Shown: piece after piece, positions 7,593 through 17,459 of the stretch
How the letters are laid out: each line of letters begins with the position of its first letter
Numbering within the stretch: position 1 is the first letter of the stretch
Source: Arenibacter certesii DSM 19833
Lineage (GTDB): Bacteria > Bacteroidota > Bacteroidia > Flavobacteriales > Flavobacteriaceae
Assembly: GCF_000429545.1 (NCBI RefSeq)
Contig: NZ_AUCB01000007.1
Location: 117,739 to 181,738 of the forward strand
DNA length: 64,000 nucleotides
Direction of reading: 5' to 3'
The notes under the pieces: generated by a model
The model's database searches: none
The model's input: the letters and a program-made list of their open reading frames with translations, nothing else
What the model was told of the DNA's origin: nothing
Program-made: the position numbers and the translations under genes

Positions 7593-10412
7593 TTAACTAT
7601 TTTTTGTTTCTTTTCTTGCTAGCTCAGGATTCCTACTCATATTGTTCTTTTCAATATCGAATACATAATCGATCACCTGCTGATGGCGACGTTTAGAGCG
7701 CACTGCACTACCCGCTGCCGGAGAAGCATAAAATCTTCTGGAAGCCACCCTAAATTTATGGGCTTCGCTAAAATGCATAACCATATGCCCCCAAGCTCCC
7801 ATATTTCTTGGTTCTTCCTGGGCCCAAACTATATCATCTGCAAATTTATACTTTTTCATGATAGCCTTAATCTGACTGGAAGGCATTGGGAACAATTGCT
7901 CTATCCTTACCAAAGCAACATCATCTCGGTTATTTTCTTCTCTAACAGCCAAGAGGTCATAATAGAATTTACCGGTACAGAATACCAAACTCTTTATCTT
8001 TTTCACATCAGCAGTAGCATCATCAATAACTTCTTGGAACTTACCATCGTAAAATTCCTCTACAGTAGAAACCGCTCGCGGATGTCTTAAAAGGCTTTTT
8101 GGAGTAAAAACAATTAATGGTTTTCTAAAGTTTACCTTCATCTGCCTCCTAAGCATGTGGAACAAGTTAGCAGGAGTAGTTACATCGGCAACATACATGT
8201 TGTCCCTAGCACACAACTGCAAATAACGTTCCATCCGTGCCGAAGAATGCTCGGCACCCTGGCCTTCATATCCATGCGGCAATAACATTACCAAACCATT
8301 CTGCAACTTCCATTTATCTTCAGCTGCAGAGATATATTGATCGATCATTATCTGAGCACCATTACTAAAATCCCCAAACTGAGCCTCCCAAATAGTTAAT
8401 GTATTTGGACTCGCCATTGCGTACCCATAATCGAACCCTACCACACCATATTCGGACAATAGAGAGTTATAAATCTGAAAATCCCCTTGCTCTTGGGATA
8501 TATGATTAAGGAGCATGACCTCTTCCTCACTCTCTTCTACTTTCATTACCGCATGACGATGGGAAAAAGTACCTCTTTCCACGTCCTGACCAGACATTCG
8601 GACGCCATACCCTTCCTCTAGTAATGAACCATATGCCAGCAGCTCTCCCATGGCCCAATCCAAAGAATTCTTTTCGAAGAACATATCCTTACGGTCTTGG
8701 ACCAAACGCTCCACTTTACGTAAAAACTTTTTACCCTTTGGCAATTCGGTCAATACTTGAGCTATTTGGGTAAGCTTCTCCTTACTATAGGTAGTATCTA
8801 CCGGATCTAACATCTCCCAATCCCTTACATACTGAAATCCTTTCCATTCATCAGCCATAAATGGAGTGATGATTGTTTTATCTTCTTTCCTAGAATCTTC
8901 CAATTCCTCTTCTAGATCGGCCTTATATTGTTGTTCTAATTCTCTTACATAATCTTCTCCAATAACGCCTTGCGCAATTAAAGCTTCCGCATAGATATCC
9001 CTAGCATTTTTGTGTTTAGCAATTGCTTTATACAATTTAGGCTGGGTAAACCTAGGCTCGTCCCCTTCATTGTGCCCATATTTCCTATACCCTAAGAGAT
9101 CTAAGAAGACATCCCTTTTAAAGCGCATCCTAAATTCTAGGGCAAAAATAGAAGCGTGCACTACCGCTTCAGCATCATCGGCATTTACGTGTAACACTGG
9201 ACTCAACGTCACCTTTGCTACATCTGTACAATACGTAGAGCTTCGGGCATCCAAATAGTTAGTGGTAAACCCAATCTGATTGTTCACTACGATATGAATA
9301 GTACCATTGGTCTTATATCCGTCCAACGTAGCCATCTGCACTAATTCATAAACAAGACCCTGCCCCGCGATAGCGGCATCTCCGTGTACCACGATAGGTA
9401 ATATCTTAGAGAAATCGTCCTTAAAATGTGTATCTTGTTTAGCTCTGGTAATTCCTTCCACTACTGCACCAACAGTTTCTAAGTGCGAAGGGTTGGGAGC
9501 AATATTCATTTTAATTTTCTTGCCATTCCTGGCTTTTCGCTCGGAAGTCCATCCAAGGTGATATTTTACGTCCCCGTCAAAAATCTCCTGATCATAGTCC
9601 TTTCCATCAAACTCACTAAAAATATCTTTTGCTTCCTTCCCAAAAATATTGGTGAGTACATTTAGACGACCTCTATGTGCCATCCCCATCACAAATTGCT
9701 CAACTCCCATTTCGGCAGCTTTCTCTACCATAACATCTAGGGCAGGAATCAATGATTCGTTCCCTTCCAAGGAAAATCGTTTCTGTCCTACGTATTTGGT
9801 ATGAAGGAAACCTTCAAAAGACACTGCTTCGTTCAGTTTCTTTAGGATATGTTTCTTTTGCTCTGCATCAAAATTGGGATGGTTATCATTTACATTCAAC
9901 CAATCCTGTATCCACTTTACCCTTTCCGGATTTCGGATATACATATATTCCACGCCAATAGCATCACAATAGATATTAGTGAGGTGTTCAATGATTTTAT
10001 CAAGTGTACTTGGACCAATACCCAATATCTCCCCTGCAGTAAAGACCGTGTCTAGATCTGACTTCTCCAATCCAAACTCTTCCAAATCCAATGTAGGGAA
10101 GTATTGTCTCCTCTCCCTTACGGGGTTAGTTTTAGTGAAGAGATGCCCCCTAGTTCTGTAGCCATCTATTAACCGGACCACTTGAAACTCCTTCTGCAAG
10201 GCCTTGGGCACCTCTACCGTTTGCCCATCCACTGCGGAAGGAGCTGGCGATTCTAACGCAAGACCGTCACTGGAACTTTCCATTCCAAAGTCAAATCCTT
10301 GGAAGAAAGCTCGCCAACTGGGCTCTACACTATCGGGGTTAATTAAATACGTGTCGTATAATTCTGCAAAAAATGAAGTATGTGCAGCGTTTAAAAAAGA
10401 ATATTTATCCAT
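7593..10412 (-). CDS. sucA: 2-oxoglutarate dehydrogenase E1 component
   Basis: A 939-residue thiamine-diphosphate enzyme that decarboxylates 2-oxoglutarate and hands the succinyl group to lipoyl-E2. The N-terminus has the short E1o helix seen in the family (SFLNAAHTSFFAELYDTYL, used for E2/E3 binding). The ThDP-binding region (VVHGDAAIAGQG) and the C-terminal transketolase-like half (VMLLPHGYEGQGAEHSSAR) are intact. Length is standard. A TAnnTTTG element (TATTTTTG, minus strand, 10448-10455) lies about 40 bp upstream of the start, so sucA-sucB is probably one transcription unit. Confidence 0.97.
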   Translation of the reverse strand: MDKYSFLNAAHTSFFAELYDTYLINPDSVEPSWRAFFQGFDFGMESSSDGLALESPAPSAVDGQTVEVPKALQKEFQVVRLIDGYRTRGHLFTKTNPVRERRQYFPTLDLEEFGLEKSDLDTVFTAGEILGIGPSTLDKIIEHLTNIYCDAIGVEYMYIRNPERVKWIQDWLNVNDNHPNFDAEQKKHILKKLNEAVSFEGFLHTKYVGQKRFSLEGNESLIPALDVMVEKAAEMGVEQFVMGMAHRGRLNVLTNIFGKEAKDIFSEFDGKDYDQEIFDGDVKYHLGWTSERKARNGKKIKMNIAPNPSHLETVGAVVEGITRAKQDTHFKDDFSKILPIVVHGDAAIAGQGLVYELVQMATLDGYKTNGTIHIVVNNQIGFTTNYLDARSSTYCTDVAKVTLSPVLHVNADDAEAVVHASIFALEFRMRFKRDVFLDLLGYRKYGHNEGDEPRFTQPKLYKAIAKHKNARDIYAEALIAQGVIGEDYVRELEQQYKADLEEELEDSRKEDKTIITPFMADEWKGFQYVRDWEMLDPVDTTYSKEKLTQIAQVLTELPKGKKFLRKVERLVQDRKDMFFEKNSLDWAMGELLAYGSLLEEGYGVRMSGQDVERGTFSHRHAVMKVEESEEEVMLLNHISQEQGDFQIYNSLLSEYGVVGFDYGYAMASPNTLTIWEAQFGDFSNGAQIMIDQYISAAEDKWKLQNGLVMLLPHGYEGQGAEHSSARMERYLQLCARDNMYVADVTTPANLFHMLRRQMKVNFRKPLIVFTPKSLLRHPRAVSTVEEFYDGKFQEVIDDATADVKKIKSLVFCTGKFYYDLLAVREENNRDDVALVRIEQLFPMPSSQIKAIMKKYKFADDIVWAQEEPRNMGAWGHMVMHFSEAHKFRVASRRFYASPAAGSAVRSKRRHQQVIDYVFDIEKNNMSRNPELARKETKNS

Positions 10413-10447
10413 GAAAAAATTCTCTGTCTTTTGAACAAAAATTAAAT

Positions 10448-10455
10448 CAAAAATA
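10448..10455 (-). promoter_or_regulatory. Candidate -7 promoter element of the sucA-sucB operon
   Basis: TATTTTTG on the minus strand fits the Bacteroidota -7 consensus TAnnTTTG, about 36 bp before the sucA start. A clear -33 TTG at the usual spacing is not seen, so this is only a candidate. Confidence 0.4.
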
Positions 10456-10516
10456 CAACTTTTCGCATATCTAAGCTTATCTTAGACATAATATTGACAA
10501 ATATTTAAGAATCATT

Positions 10517-11047
10517 ATGAAAATAAGAGGTTACTCCCACATTTTAATATTCTTTTTACTGTTTTTCGGCCTATTGACATCTTTTGTTCATTCCCAAGGA
10601 AATCCATCTCAATCCGATTTTTGGAATAAAGTACAGATTGGAGGGGGTTTAGGCCTTGGAATTGGAAATAAGAGCTTTAACGCTTCTCTTTCTCCATCGG
10701 CACTGTACAGAGCAACCAATCAATTTAGCACAGGTGTAGCCCTCAATTTAAATTACGCAAAATTTAATGATGCACAACTCATGGCATATGGTGGATCGTT
10801 ATTAACCTTTTACAATCCCATTCCGGTAATACAATTCTCTGCCGAACTAGAACAGCTCAGGGTAAACAACAAAATAAAAATTAACGGTGAAAACCATACT
10901 ACTTCCTATTGGTCTCCAGCACTTTTTGCGGGAATTGGGTATAGCATGCCTAATATTACAATGGGAGTTAGATACAACGTTTTACATGATGATCAGAAAA
11001 GCATTTACGCCAATGCTTGGATGCCCTTTGTCCGTGTCTATTTCTAA
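10517..11047 (+). CDS. Small outer-membrane beta-barrel protein, function unknown
   Basis: A 176-residue protein with a signal peptide (about residues 1-27, ending HSQG) and then a run of amphipathic strands rich in Gly and aromatic residues (VQIGGGLGLGIG, VALNLNYAKF, MGVRYNV). It ends in a strand with terminal Phe, typical of outer-membrane barrels. It is probably an 8-strand barrel. It is divergent from sucA (about 100 bp between starts), and its end lies one base from the end of the next, convergent gene. No specific function can be read. Confidence 0.7.
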   Translation: MKIRGYSHILIFFLLFFGLLTSFVHSQGNPSQSDFWNKVQIGGGLGLGIGNKSFNASLSPSALYRATNQFSTGVALNLNYAKFNDAQLMAYGGSLLTFYNPIPVIQFSAELEQLRVNNKIKINGENHTTSYWSPALFAGIGYSMPNITMGVRYNVLHDDQKSIYANAWMPFVRVYF

Positions 11048-11048
11048 C

Positions 11049-11405
11049 TTACGACCGGTATTTCTTTCGGAACCAAACTTTTTGCCATTCCCGTTTTAGG
11101 ATCTCAAAGCTCACTTCCCCCGATATTTCCACCACATCATTACTCTTAACCGCCTTTACTGCGTTTTCTGAAACATCGATAATATAAAGAAGGTTTAGAT
11201 ATTCGCTAAATCTCTCCATTATAAGATAGTATACTTTTTCATGGATCACAGTCTTTAGATCCATCGGTAAAATATCATCTGGAAAATCCACAAAAACGTT
11301 GGCAAGGGTAAAATCTTTCCTAAGCTGCAACACTAGATCACGATAAAGACTGTTTTCCTGGGCATATTCTAAAAGCGCCGCAATATTGGGGAATTGGTTA
11401 ACCAT
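11049..11405 (-). CDS. Conserved hypothetical protein, 118 residues
   Basis: A small soluble protein, mainly helical at the N-terminus, with a central acidic stretch (FVDFPDDILPMDLK) and a basic C-terminus (EILKREWQKVWFRKKYRS). No signal peptide, membrane segment or recognised motif. Codon use looks like its neighbours, and the convergent end one base from the barrel gene argues that both are real. I do not recognise the family. Confidence 0.6.
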   Translation of the reverse strand: MVNQFPNIAALLEYAQENSLYRDLVLQLRKDFTLANVFVDFPDDILPMDLKTVIHEKVYYLIMERFSEYLNLLYIIDVSENAVKAVKSNDVVEISGEVSFEILKREWQKVWFRKKYRS

Positions 11406-11701
11406 ACGCTATTTACGGACATTTTTATACTTTGGCTTACACGCTCTTATAGTAACTTCATCATTTGGCATAAATATCATATTTCATACAGGTTTCCATC
11501 CATAGTAATACTATTTCTCCTCTGATCCTACATCCATCCCCACTCTTCATAACAATCAAAATGCACTATCTATTAATTAGGAGGTCATGCAGTATAGGTA
11601 AAAAGACACGACCCCCAATCAGCTATTATTTAGAAGTTGAAATATTAACGGTAGATGCTTTCCAATGCCTCATTACTTGCTTCGCAGCTTGACTTAACGA
11701 A

Positions 11702-12718
11702 TTATTTCCTTATTTTTTGCTCCCAAAGCCAAGCCGATTTCATAGCTTCATCCAAGGAAGACGCTGCTTGCCACCCTAAAACCTCATTTGCTTTGGTGGT
11801 ATCTGCATAGGCGGTCATAATATCACCTGCTCTACGCCCCACAATTTTATAGTTCAATTTTTTACCGGAAACTCTTTCAAAACTTTGGATTACTTCCAAA
11901 ACGGAGCTTCCTTTTCCAGTTCCAACATTGAACACCTCATAATTCGCTTTATTCTTACCATCCAGTAGACGCTCTAAGGCAACAACATGAGCTTTTGCCA
12001 AATCTACTACATGAATATAGTCTCTTATACACGTTCCATCTTCTGTTGGGTAATCTCCACCAAAGACTGAAATTTGCGCTCTTATTCCGGCACCAGTCTG
12101 GGTAACAAAAGGCACCAAGTTTTGGGGTATTCCTATTGGCAACTCCCCAATCTCTGCAGAAGGGTGTGCTCCCATCGGATTAAAATACCTCAGGGCAATA
12201 GCATTAATAGTAGGGGTTACCTTGCAGGTTTCCTGAATAATCTCCTCCCCTATTTGCTTGGTATTTCCATAAGGCGATTCTGCAGCCTTTACCGGTGCAT
12301 CTTCGGTAATGGGTATTTTATCGGCCTGACCGTATACGGTACAGGAAGAACTAAATATAAAACTAGCGCGCTGCTTTTTTGATAGCTCTTTTAAAAGGTA
12401 AACTAAAGTACCTATATTGTTTTCATAGTATAGTAAAGGCTTTTCTACACTCTCCCCTACCGCTTTGGAGGCGGCAAAATGGATTACTCCTGCTATGTCT
12501 TGATGTCTTTTAAAGAAATCCTCCACTTTGGATTTTTCTTTTAGATCTATTTTTTCAAATCCAGGTCTTTTCCCAGTAATGGCTACAATTCCGTCCAAGA
12601 CCTTTTCGGTAGAATTGGAAAGGTCATCTATAATTACCACCTCAAAGCCTTTCTTTTGTAATTCTACTGTTGTATGGGACCCTATAAACCCTAAACCTCC
12701 TGTTACTACTATTTTCAT
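11702..12718 (-). CDS. galE: UDP-glucose 4-epimerase
   Basis: A 338-residue short-chain dehydrogenase/reductase of the extended type. The Rossmann motif is GGLGFIGSHT (residues 7-16), catalytic Ser124/125 lies in FSSSCTVYG, and the YxxxK pair is Y150/K154 (SPYGNTKQ). RYFNPMGAHP is typical of GalE. It interconverts UDP-glucose and UDP-galactose for cell-surface glycans. It is 91 bp downstream of a DegT-type aminotransferase gene, and the KDO transferase is next beyond, so the three form a surface-polysaccharide neighbourhood. Confidence 0.95.
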   Translation of the reverse strand: MKIVVTGGLGFIGSHTTVELQKKGFEVVIIDDLSNSTEKVLDGIVAITGKRPGFEKIDLKEKSKVEDFFKRHQDIAGVIHFAASKAVGESVEKPLLYYENNIGTLVYLLKELSKKQRASFIFSSSCTVYGQADKIPITEDAPVKAAESPYGNTKQIGEEIIQETCKVTPTINAIALRYFNPMGAHPSAEIGELPIGIPQNLVPFVTQTGAGIRAQISVFGGDYPTEDGTCIRDYIHVVDLAKAHVVALERLLDGKNKANYEVFNVGTGKGSSVLEVIQSFERVSGKKLNYKIVGRRAGDIMTAYADTTKANEVLGWQAASSLDEAMKSAWLWEQKIRK

Positions 12719-12809
12719 TTCTTTATTATTGTAATTGGTTATATATGATTCCGCACTATTTATTAGTAAAACTGCGGATCCACAATAAGGATTAATCCTT
12801 TTAAATTAA

Positions 12810-13964
12810 TTACGAATTCACAAATTTTATAAGGGTCGATGTAATATACGTTATCTGCTCGTCGTCCAACTCTGTATGCATCGGAAGTGAGATCACTTCC
12901 TTCACCAACTGGTTGGTTACCGGAAAATCCTCTTCCTTATAGCGTTCGTCCAAATATGCTTTTTGTTTGTGAAGTGGGATTGGGTAGTATACCCCACATG
13001 GAATCTGCAATTCTGCAAAGTGCTTTACCAAGGCATCACGTTTACCGTTGGTTATTCGTAGGGTATATTGATGAAAAACATGGCAATCACAATTTGCGCC
13101 CGCTTCTCCACAAGTATGGACAATACGAGGGACTAGTATATGCTCTTGACCTTTAAAGGCCTCAGAGTACTTCCTAGCGGCTTCTGCTCTTTGCTGATTA
13201 TACTTATCTAGATGAGGCAATTTAGCACGGAGCACTACTGCCTGAATAGAATCTAGTCTGGAGTTCACTCCAACCACATCGTGGTGATAACGCTCATACA
13301 TTCCATGATTAACAATCCCCCTTAAGGTATGCGCCAATTCATCGTCATTGGTATAAAGTGCTCCTCCATCCCCATAACATCCTAAGTTTTTAGAAGGAAA
13401 AAAGGAAGTGGCAGCTACATTACCAAAAGTTCCTGATTTTTTACGACTCCCGTCCTTTAGGGTATAACTAGCCCCAATAGCTTGGGCGTTGTCTTCAATT
13501 ACATAAAGGTTGTGCTTTTCTGCTATCTCCAAAATTGCATCCATATTAGCACATTGCCCAAAAAGGTGAACAGGAACAATAGCCTTGGTTTTTGGAGTAA
13601 TGGCCTTTTCTAGAGCAACTAGATCAATATTAAAACTATCTGGTTCTACATCTACCAAAACCGGGGTTAGATTCAATAGAGCAATAACCTCTACTGTAGC
13701 GGCAAAGGTAAAATCTGCCGTAATAACCTCGTCTCCTGGCTGTAGCCCCAATCCCATCATTGCTATTTGCAGGGCATCTGTACCGTTGGCACATGGAATT
13801 ACGTGCTTTACCCCAAGATAATCCTCCAATTCTTTCTGAAAGGCATGTACTTCGGGCCCATTTATAAAAGCAGTAGTTTCCAATACATTGGCAATGGAAC
13901 TGTTTACTTGATCTTTAATAGTCTGGAATTGACCGCTTAGGTCTACCATTTGTATTTTCTTCAT
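12810..13964 (-). CDS. DegT/DnrJ/EryC1/StrS family sugar aminotransferase
   Basis: A 384-residue PLP-dependent enzyme. The substrate/PLP-contacting segments CANGTDALQIAM (about 58-69) and VIEDNAQAIGA (about 155-165, the Asp that holds the pyridine nitrogen) precede the PLP-binding Lys192 in FFPSKNLGCYGDGG. Members transaminate keto sugars linked to nucleotide diphosphates, giving amino sugars for lipopolysaccharide or capsule. The exact sugar is not readable. It is next to galE (same strand) and divergent from waaA. Confidence 0.92.
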   Translation of the reverse strand: MKKIQMVDLSGQFQTIKDQVNSSIANVLETTAFINGPEVHAFQKELEDYLGVKHVIPCANGTDALQIAMMGLGLQPGDEVITADFTFAATVEVIALLNLTPVLVDVEPDSFNIDLVALEKAITPKTKAIVPVHLFGQCANMDAILEIAEKHNLYVIEDNAQAIGASYTLKDGSRKKSGTFGNVAATSFFPSKNLGCYGDGGALYTNDDELAHTLRGIVNHGMYERYHHDVVGVNSRLDSIQAVVLRAKLPHLDKYNQQRAEAARKYSEAFKGQEHILVPRIVHTCGEAGANCDCHVFHQYTLRITNGKRDALVKHFAELQIPCGVYYPIPLHKQKAYLDERYKEEDFPVTNQLVKEVISLPMHTELDDEQITYITSTLIKFVNS

Positions 13965-14057
13965 CCTCCTGATTTATCAAAATAATATTGCAAAAATAAG
14001 GATTCGCAGCTAATGGATATTATTTAAAGAAGTATTTTAGCCCCAAACCTATTTAAC

Positions 14058-15293
14058 GTGTCCAGGATTTACAATTTTGCCCTTCAAATAACTTCTTTGG
14101 CCTTACAACTAATCGCCTTATTTCATCCGAAAATTAAGCTTTTCATTGACGGCCGAAAAGAAGTTTTCACCCATTTAAAAAAGACCTTTTCCAAAGAAGA
14201 CCAAGTACTTTGGGTGCACACTGCTTCGCTGGGGGAGTTTGAGCAGGGATTGCCTGTTATAGAGCAATTAAAGAAAAATTACCCTGCTTATAAAATATTG
14301 GTCACATTCTTTTCGCCTTCCGGTTATGAGGTCAAGAAAAATAGTTCTGCTGCCCATGCAATAACCTATCTCCCATTGGACACGATCAAAAATGCAGAAC
14401 GATTTGTGGATTTGGTGAAGCCTAAGTTGGTCATTTTTGTAAAGTATGAAATCTGGCCAAACTATCTAAAAACTTTGGGGCAACGAAAAATACCTATCCT
14501 ATTAATATCTGCTCTTTTTAAAGAGGAACAAATCTATTTTAAAAATTACGGGGGCTTTATGAGAGGAACTCTTCATCACTTCTCCCATATTTTTGTGCAA
14601 AACACCAATTCGGTTCGGCTTTTGAATAATATTGGGATTAAAAATGTTACTCTAGGTGGGGATACACGTTTTGACCGAGTAATGGAAATAGTGATTAGGG
14701 ATAACCACTTGGCTTTTATGGAAGAGTTTAAAAGTGACTCTCCACTATTGGTTGCTGGTAGCACTTGGCCAGAGGATGAAGCAATACTTGTCCCTTATAT
14801 CAATGCCGACAACGCTAGTTTAAAATATGTGTTGGCGCCGCACAATATTAAACCTGAACATATCAATAAGCTAAAAGCATCTTTTACTAAACAAACCGTA
14901 CTCTACTCCCAGTTGGAAAACAAATCCTTGTCCGATTACCAGGTCTTAATTATAGACACTATTGGCATACTGACCAAAATATACAGCTATGCAGACATGG
15001 CCTATGTGGGTGGAGGTTTTGCAACTGGTCTCCATAATACCTTGGAACCTGCCGTATTTGGAGTACCTGTAATTATTGGCAGCAACTTTAAAGGGTTTAA
15101 AGAAGCCGAGGACCTGGTAGAAGAAGGGGGAGTTTTAGTAGTGAACAATAAAGAGGAGTACCATGATCTTATGACTCGATTGGTATCGGATTCGGAATTT
15201 CTAAGACGCACGGGAGACATCAATCGCAACTATATTAATAAAAATAAGGGAGCCAGCATACAGATTATGGAGCACATAAGTACTTTGCTTTAA
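14058..15293 (+). CDS. waaA: 3-deoxy-D-manno-octulosonic acid (KDO) transferase
   Basis: A 411-residue membrane-anchored GT30 glycosyltransferase that adds KDO to lipid A precursor at the cytoplasmic face of the inner membrane. The N-terminal hydrophobic anchor (about residues 5-25) precedes the family motif HTASLGEFEQGLPVI, with the catalytic-type Glu60. The C-terminal GT-B half has YVGGGFATGLHNTLEPAVFG, the conserved nucleotide-sugar site. The start is GTG: the first in-frame Met lies far downstream, and the GTG places the anchor correctly. Confidence 0.94.
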   Translation: MSRIYNFALQITSLALQLIALFHPKIKLFIDGRKEVFTHLKKTFSKEDQVLWVHTASLGEFEQGLPVIEQLKKNYPAYKILVTFFSPSGYEVKKNSSAAHAITYLPLDTIKNAERFVDLVKPKLVIFVKYEIWPNYLKTLGQRKIPILLISALFKEEQIYFKNYGGFMRGTLHHFSHIFVQNTNSVRLLNNIGIKNVTLGGDTRFDRVMEIVIRDNHLAFMEEFKSDSPLLVAGSTWPEDEAILVPYINADNASLKYVLAPHNIKPEHINKLKASFTKQTVLYSQLENKSLSDYQVLIIDTIGILTKIYSYADMAYVGGGFATGLHNTLEPAVFGVPVIIGSNFKGFKEAEDLVEEGGVLVVNNKEEYHDLMTRLVSDSEFLRRTGDINRNYINKNKGASIQIMEHISTLL

Positions 15294-15624
15294 CAGCTGC
15301 ATTACGTATCATGGTTATTCGATTAATCTCTCTCCCGTTTTACGAGGGCAGAACATGTGCCTAATTTTTGGTTCTTAAGCCTGATAGTTATCTTGTAATT
15401 TCATTTTATTCCAATACTACGCTAGTAAATCATGTTTAACATGATGTTTACAAAGGATAAGTTATGCGTAAGCGACAAACAAAACTTATGACTAGCAGTA
15501 TTTTGCCGAAAATTTTGACTGTTCACCAAATAATTACAATAAATAACACACTAGTAATCGAAATCCACTCCTAATGGTTTCAAAATCAATTATTATTTCT
15601 TAAATTGTAGTAAAATCCTAAATT
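15294..15624. other. Intergenic stretch, no gene seen
   Basis: About 330 bp of AT-rich sequence between the end of waaA and a possible microprotein ORF. Both strands are full of stops. No tRNA, terminator with a T-run or strong repeat was found. A short palindrome (CATGTTTAACATG, 15430-15442) is the only feature noted. Confidence 0.4.
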
Positions 15625-15750
15625 ATGGAAGATGTCACTTTTGGCACACGGGTGCTTAATGGGTTTCTAAGCGTAATGATAGTGGTATTGATTGCGATAC
15701 TTTTGGCTGTAATAGTAAGCCTAATTTTGGCCGCTTTCGGTTTCTTTTAA
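15625..15750 (+). CDS. Possible single-helix membrane microprotein, 41 residues
   Basis: ATG to TAA encodes 41 residues: a polar N-terminus (MEDVTFGTRVLNG) followed by one continuous hydrophobic segment to the end (about residues 14-41). The low frequency of charged residues and the complete helix are more than chance usually gives at this length, but no homologue can be named and coding cannot be proven by eye. It sits alone in a gene-poor stretch, on the strand of waaA and 330 bp beyond it. Confidence 0.4.
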   Translation: MEDVTFGTRVLNGFLSVMIVVLIAILLAVIVSLILAAFGFF

Positions 15751-16037
15751 CCCAAGTCCAAGCATGTAATTATACTAAATTCAGAGGCTTCACTTCTTGA
15801 TGAACTTGTCATCAGGAAACCCTCATGTTCTTTTTATACAACACCCCTTCCACTTTATCATTATTACAAATCCATATATTTAATCTAGCGTTTTTTTTGA
15901 AACTAAGGTTTTAAGGCAGGTGGAAGTACCCCTAGATCATTAATAATTAGGAGAGTTGCTGGAAGAAACTGAGGGTTACATGAATAAAAAGTGCTATTAA
16001 AAAAAGAGAAATTGATTGGGCTTTTGACGTAAAATGG

Positions 16038-16346
16038 CTATTGGCTGCGATTATTGTTACCCATATTTTTAACAGCTTTTAAGCTATCCACTTCCTTGCG
16101 GAATCGCAAAATCATTAAACTATCCAACTGTTGTCCAATACTATCCCGCATAACCGACCAATTGTCCTCATTCATTTCCCCGGTATATCGCATAATTTTA
16201 TTAAACCTGGCCACGTTAAATCGATTGGCTTTCCACGCAGCCTCAGTACTTTCATGATGCTTTAGATCCTGCAGATAAATCCCAATAATAAAACCAAGGA
16301 TGACAATCACCATTGCAAATACCCAACGAGTATTAGTTTTAGACAT
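16038..16346 (-). CDS. Hypothetical protein with one N-terminal membrane helix
   Basis: A 102-residue protein. A short basic start (MSKTNTRW) is followed by a membrane helix (about residues 8-25) and then a charged, mostly helical tail with heptad-like spacing (SMILRFRKEVDSLKAVKN) that could form a coiled coil. The topology suggests an inner-membrane anchor with a periplasmic or cytoplasmic helix. No family is recognised. It converges on the waaA side and is followed upstream by a long non-coding stretch. Confidence 0.5.
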   Translation of the reverse strand: MSKTNTRWVFAMVIVILGFIIGIYLQDLKHHESTEAAWKANRFNVARFNKIMRYTGEMNEDNWSVMRDSIGQQLDSLMILRFRKEVDSLKAVKNMGNNNRSQ

Positions 16347-16481
16347 TATTACAATATTATATTAAAAACACATTTATTCTTAAATACAGAACTACATCAA
16401 CAAAATAATCAAGTTTATTCATAGCGTACAAGAAAAACACCTGAATAATTAATGCAAAATTACCAAGTTAAACTACTATCC

Positions 16482-16577
16482 CTAAAAAAATATAGATACC
16501 ACCAAAAATAAGATTACTACTACAACCGCTCCACTAAATGTGAGAACGACCTCTATAACCTTGATTTTTCCATTCAT
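16482..16577 (-). CDS. Possible single-helix membrane microprotein, 31 residues
   Basis: A minus-strand ATG...TAG frame of 31 residues: MNGKIKVIEVVL then an uninterrupted hydrophobic helix (SGAVVVVILFLVVSIFF). A GAGGG lies directly before the start. The same plan as the 41-residue ORF at 15625 (short polar head, one helix, immediate stop) makes it worth noting, but evidence is limited to composition. Confidence 0.3.
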   Translation of the reverse strand: MNGKIKVIEVVLTFSGAVVVVILFLVVSIFF

Positions 16578-17459
16578 CCCTCAAATTATATAACCTATCG
16601 ATCAGTTACTTCCACATCTGTTTTGAAAACCAAATTAGTTTAGCGGTTATTACCCGATGATTGAACATTGCCTCTAAACAAATACTACTGAGAAAAAGTC
16701 TCTACAGCATTCATTTGCCACAAAGGTGAATTTAATTTATGCAGTCCCCTATAAACAAAAAAAAATCCCCGACCAACGTTCATAAACTCGGCTCAATTGC
16801 CCAAATCCATCCAAGAAATGAAAATAAAATGATGGGAAACAAAAAAATAAAGCTGATAACATTAAAGAATAACCGAGTGAACTACTAAAATAGTATCAAT
16901 CAATTTCCATACTCTCTAAAGCTCTTAATATCCTTCGCGATATAAAAATTAATGCAAAACGGATAAGGACAACTACCTCCACTAATCCCCAACAAAACAC
17001 TATGAACCTCCTATTAAATATGAAAAAAGGATAACACACTTGAATTAAAATGAGGATGCTAATCTGTTTATTTCTTATTTAAGATAATTTCATCCTAAAT
17101 AAAATAATATGTATCTTTATGAATACCAAATAACTAGTGATTGAACCAATGCCGATACATTCAAAACCTATAGGCAGACAAAACCAATATAGGCAGTTCT
17201 AAAGTTAGGCGGAGCTAAAACAAATAATTCTTAAAAGATCATTGCTAATAAAAAACGACATAACACAAGCAACAACTTGATTTAAATTGGCTGTATATAT
17301 GACTCTTCCTCTTCCCCAAAGAAAGAACAAAACTCCCCCAACTAGTTACTACCATAGTTTAATTTATCCTGATCAATATAATATCCTAGATCGGGCACCC
17401 TAGTCAAACCTTGGTCTAACCACATTCATTAAACTCTTAATCAAAAAAATAACTACGAC
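16578..17459. other. Long AT-rich non-coding stretch before acnA
   Basis: About 880 bp with frequent stops in all frames and no recognisable RNA, IS end or long repeat. The sequence TATCTTTA (17112-17119) is one base off the TAnnTTTG promoter consensus, but no -33 TTG accompanies it. It presumably holds the promoter of the + strand acnA cluster. Confidence 0.4.
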
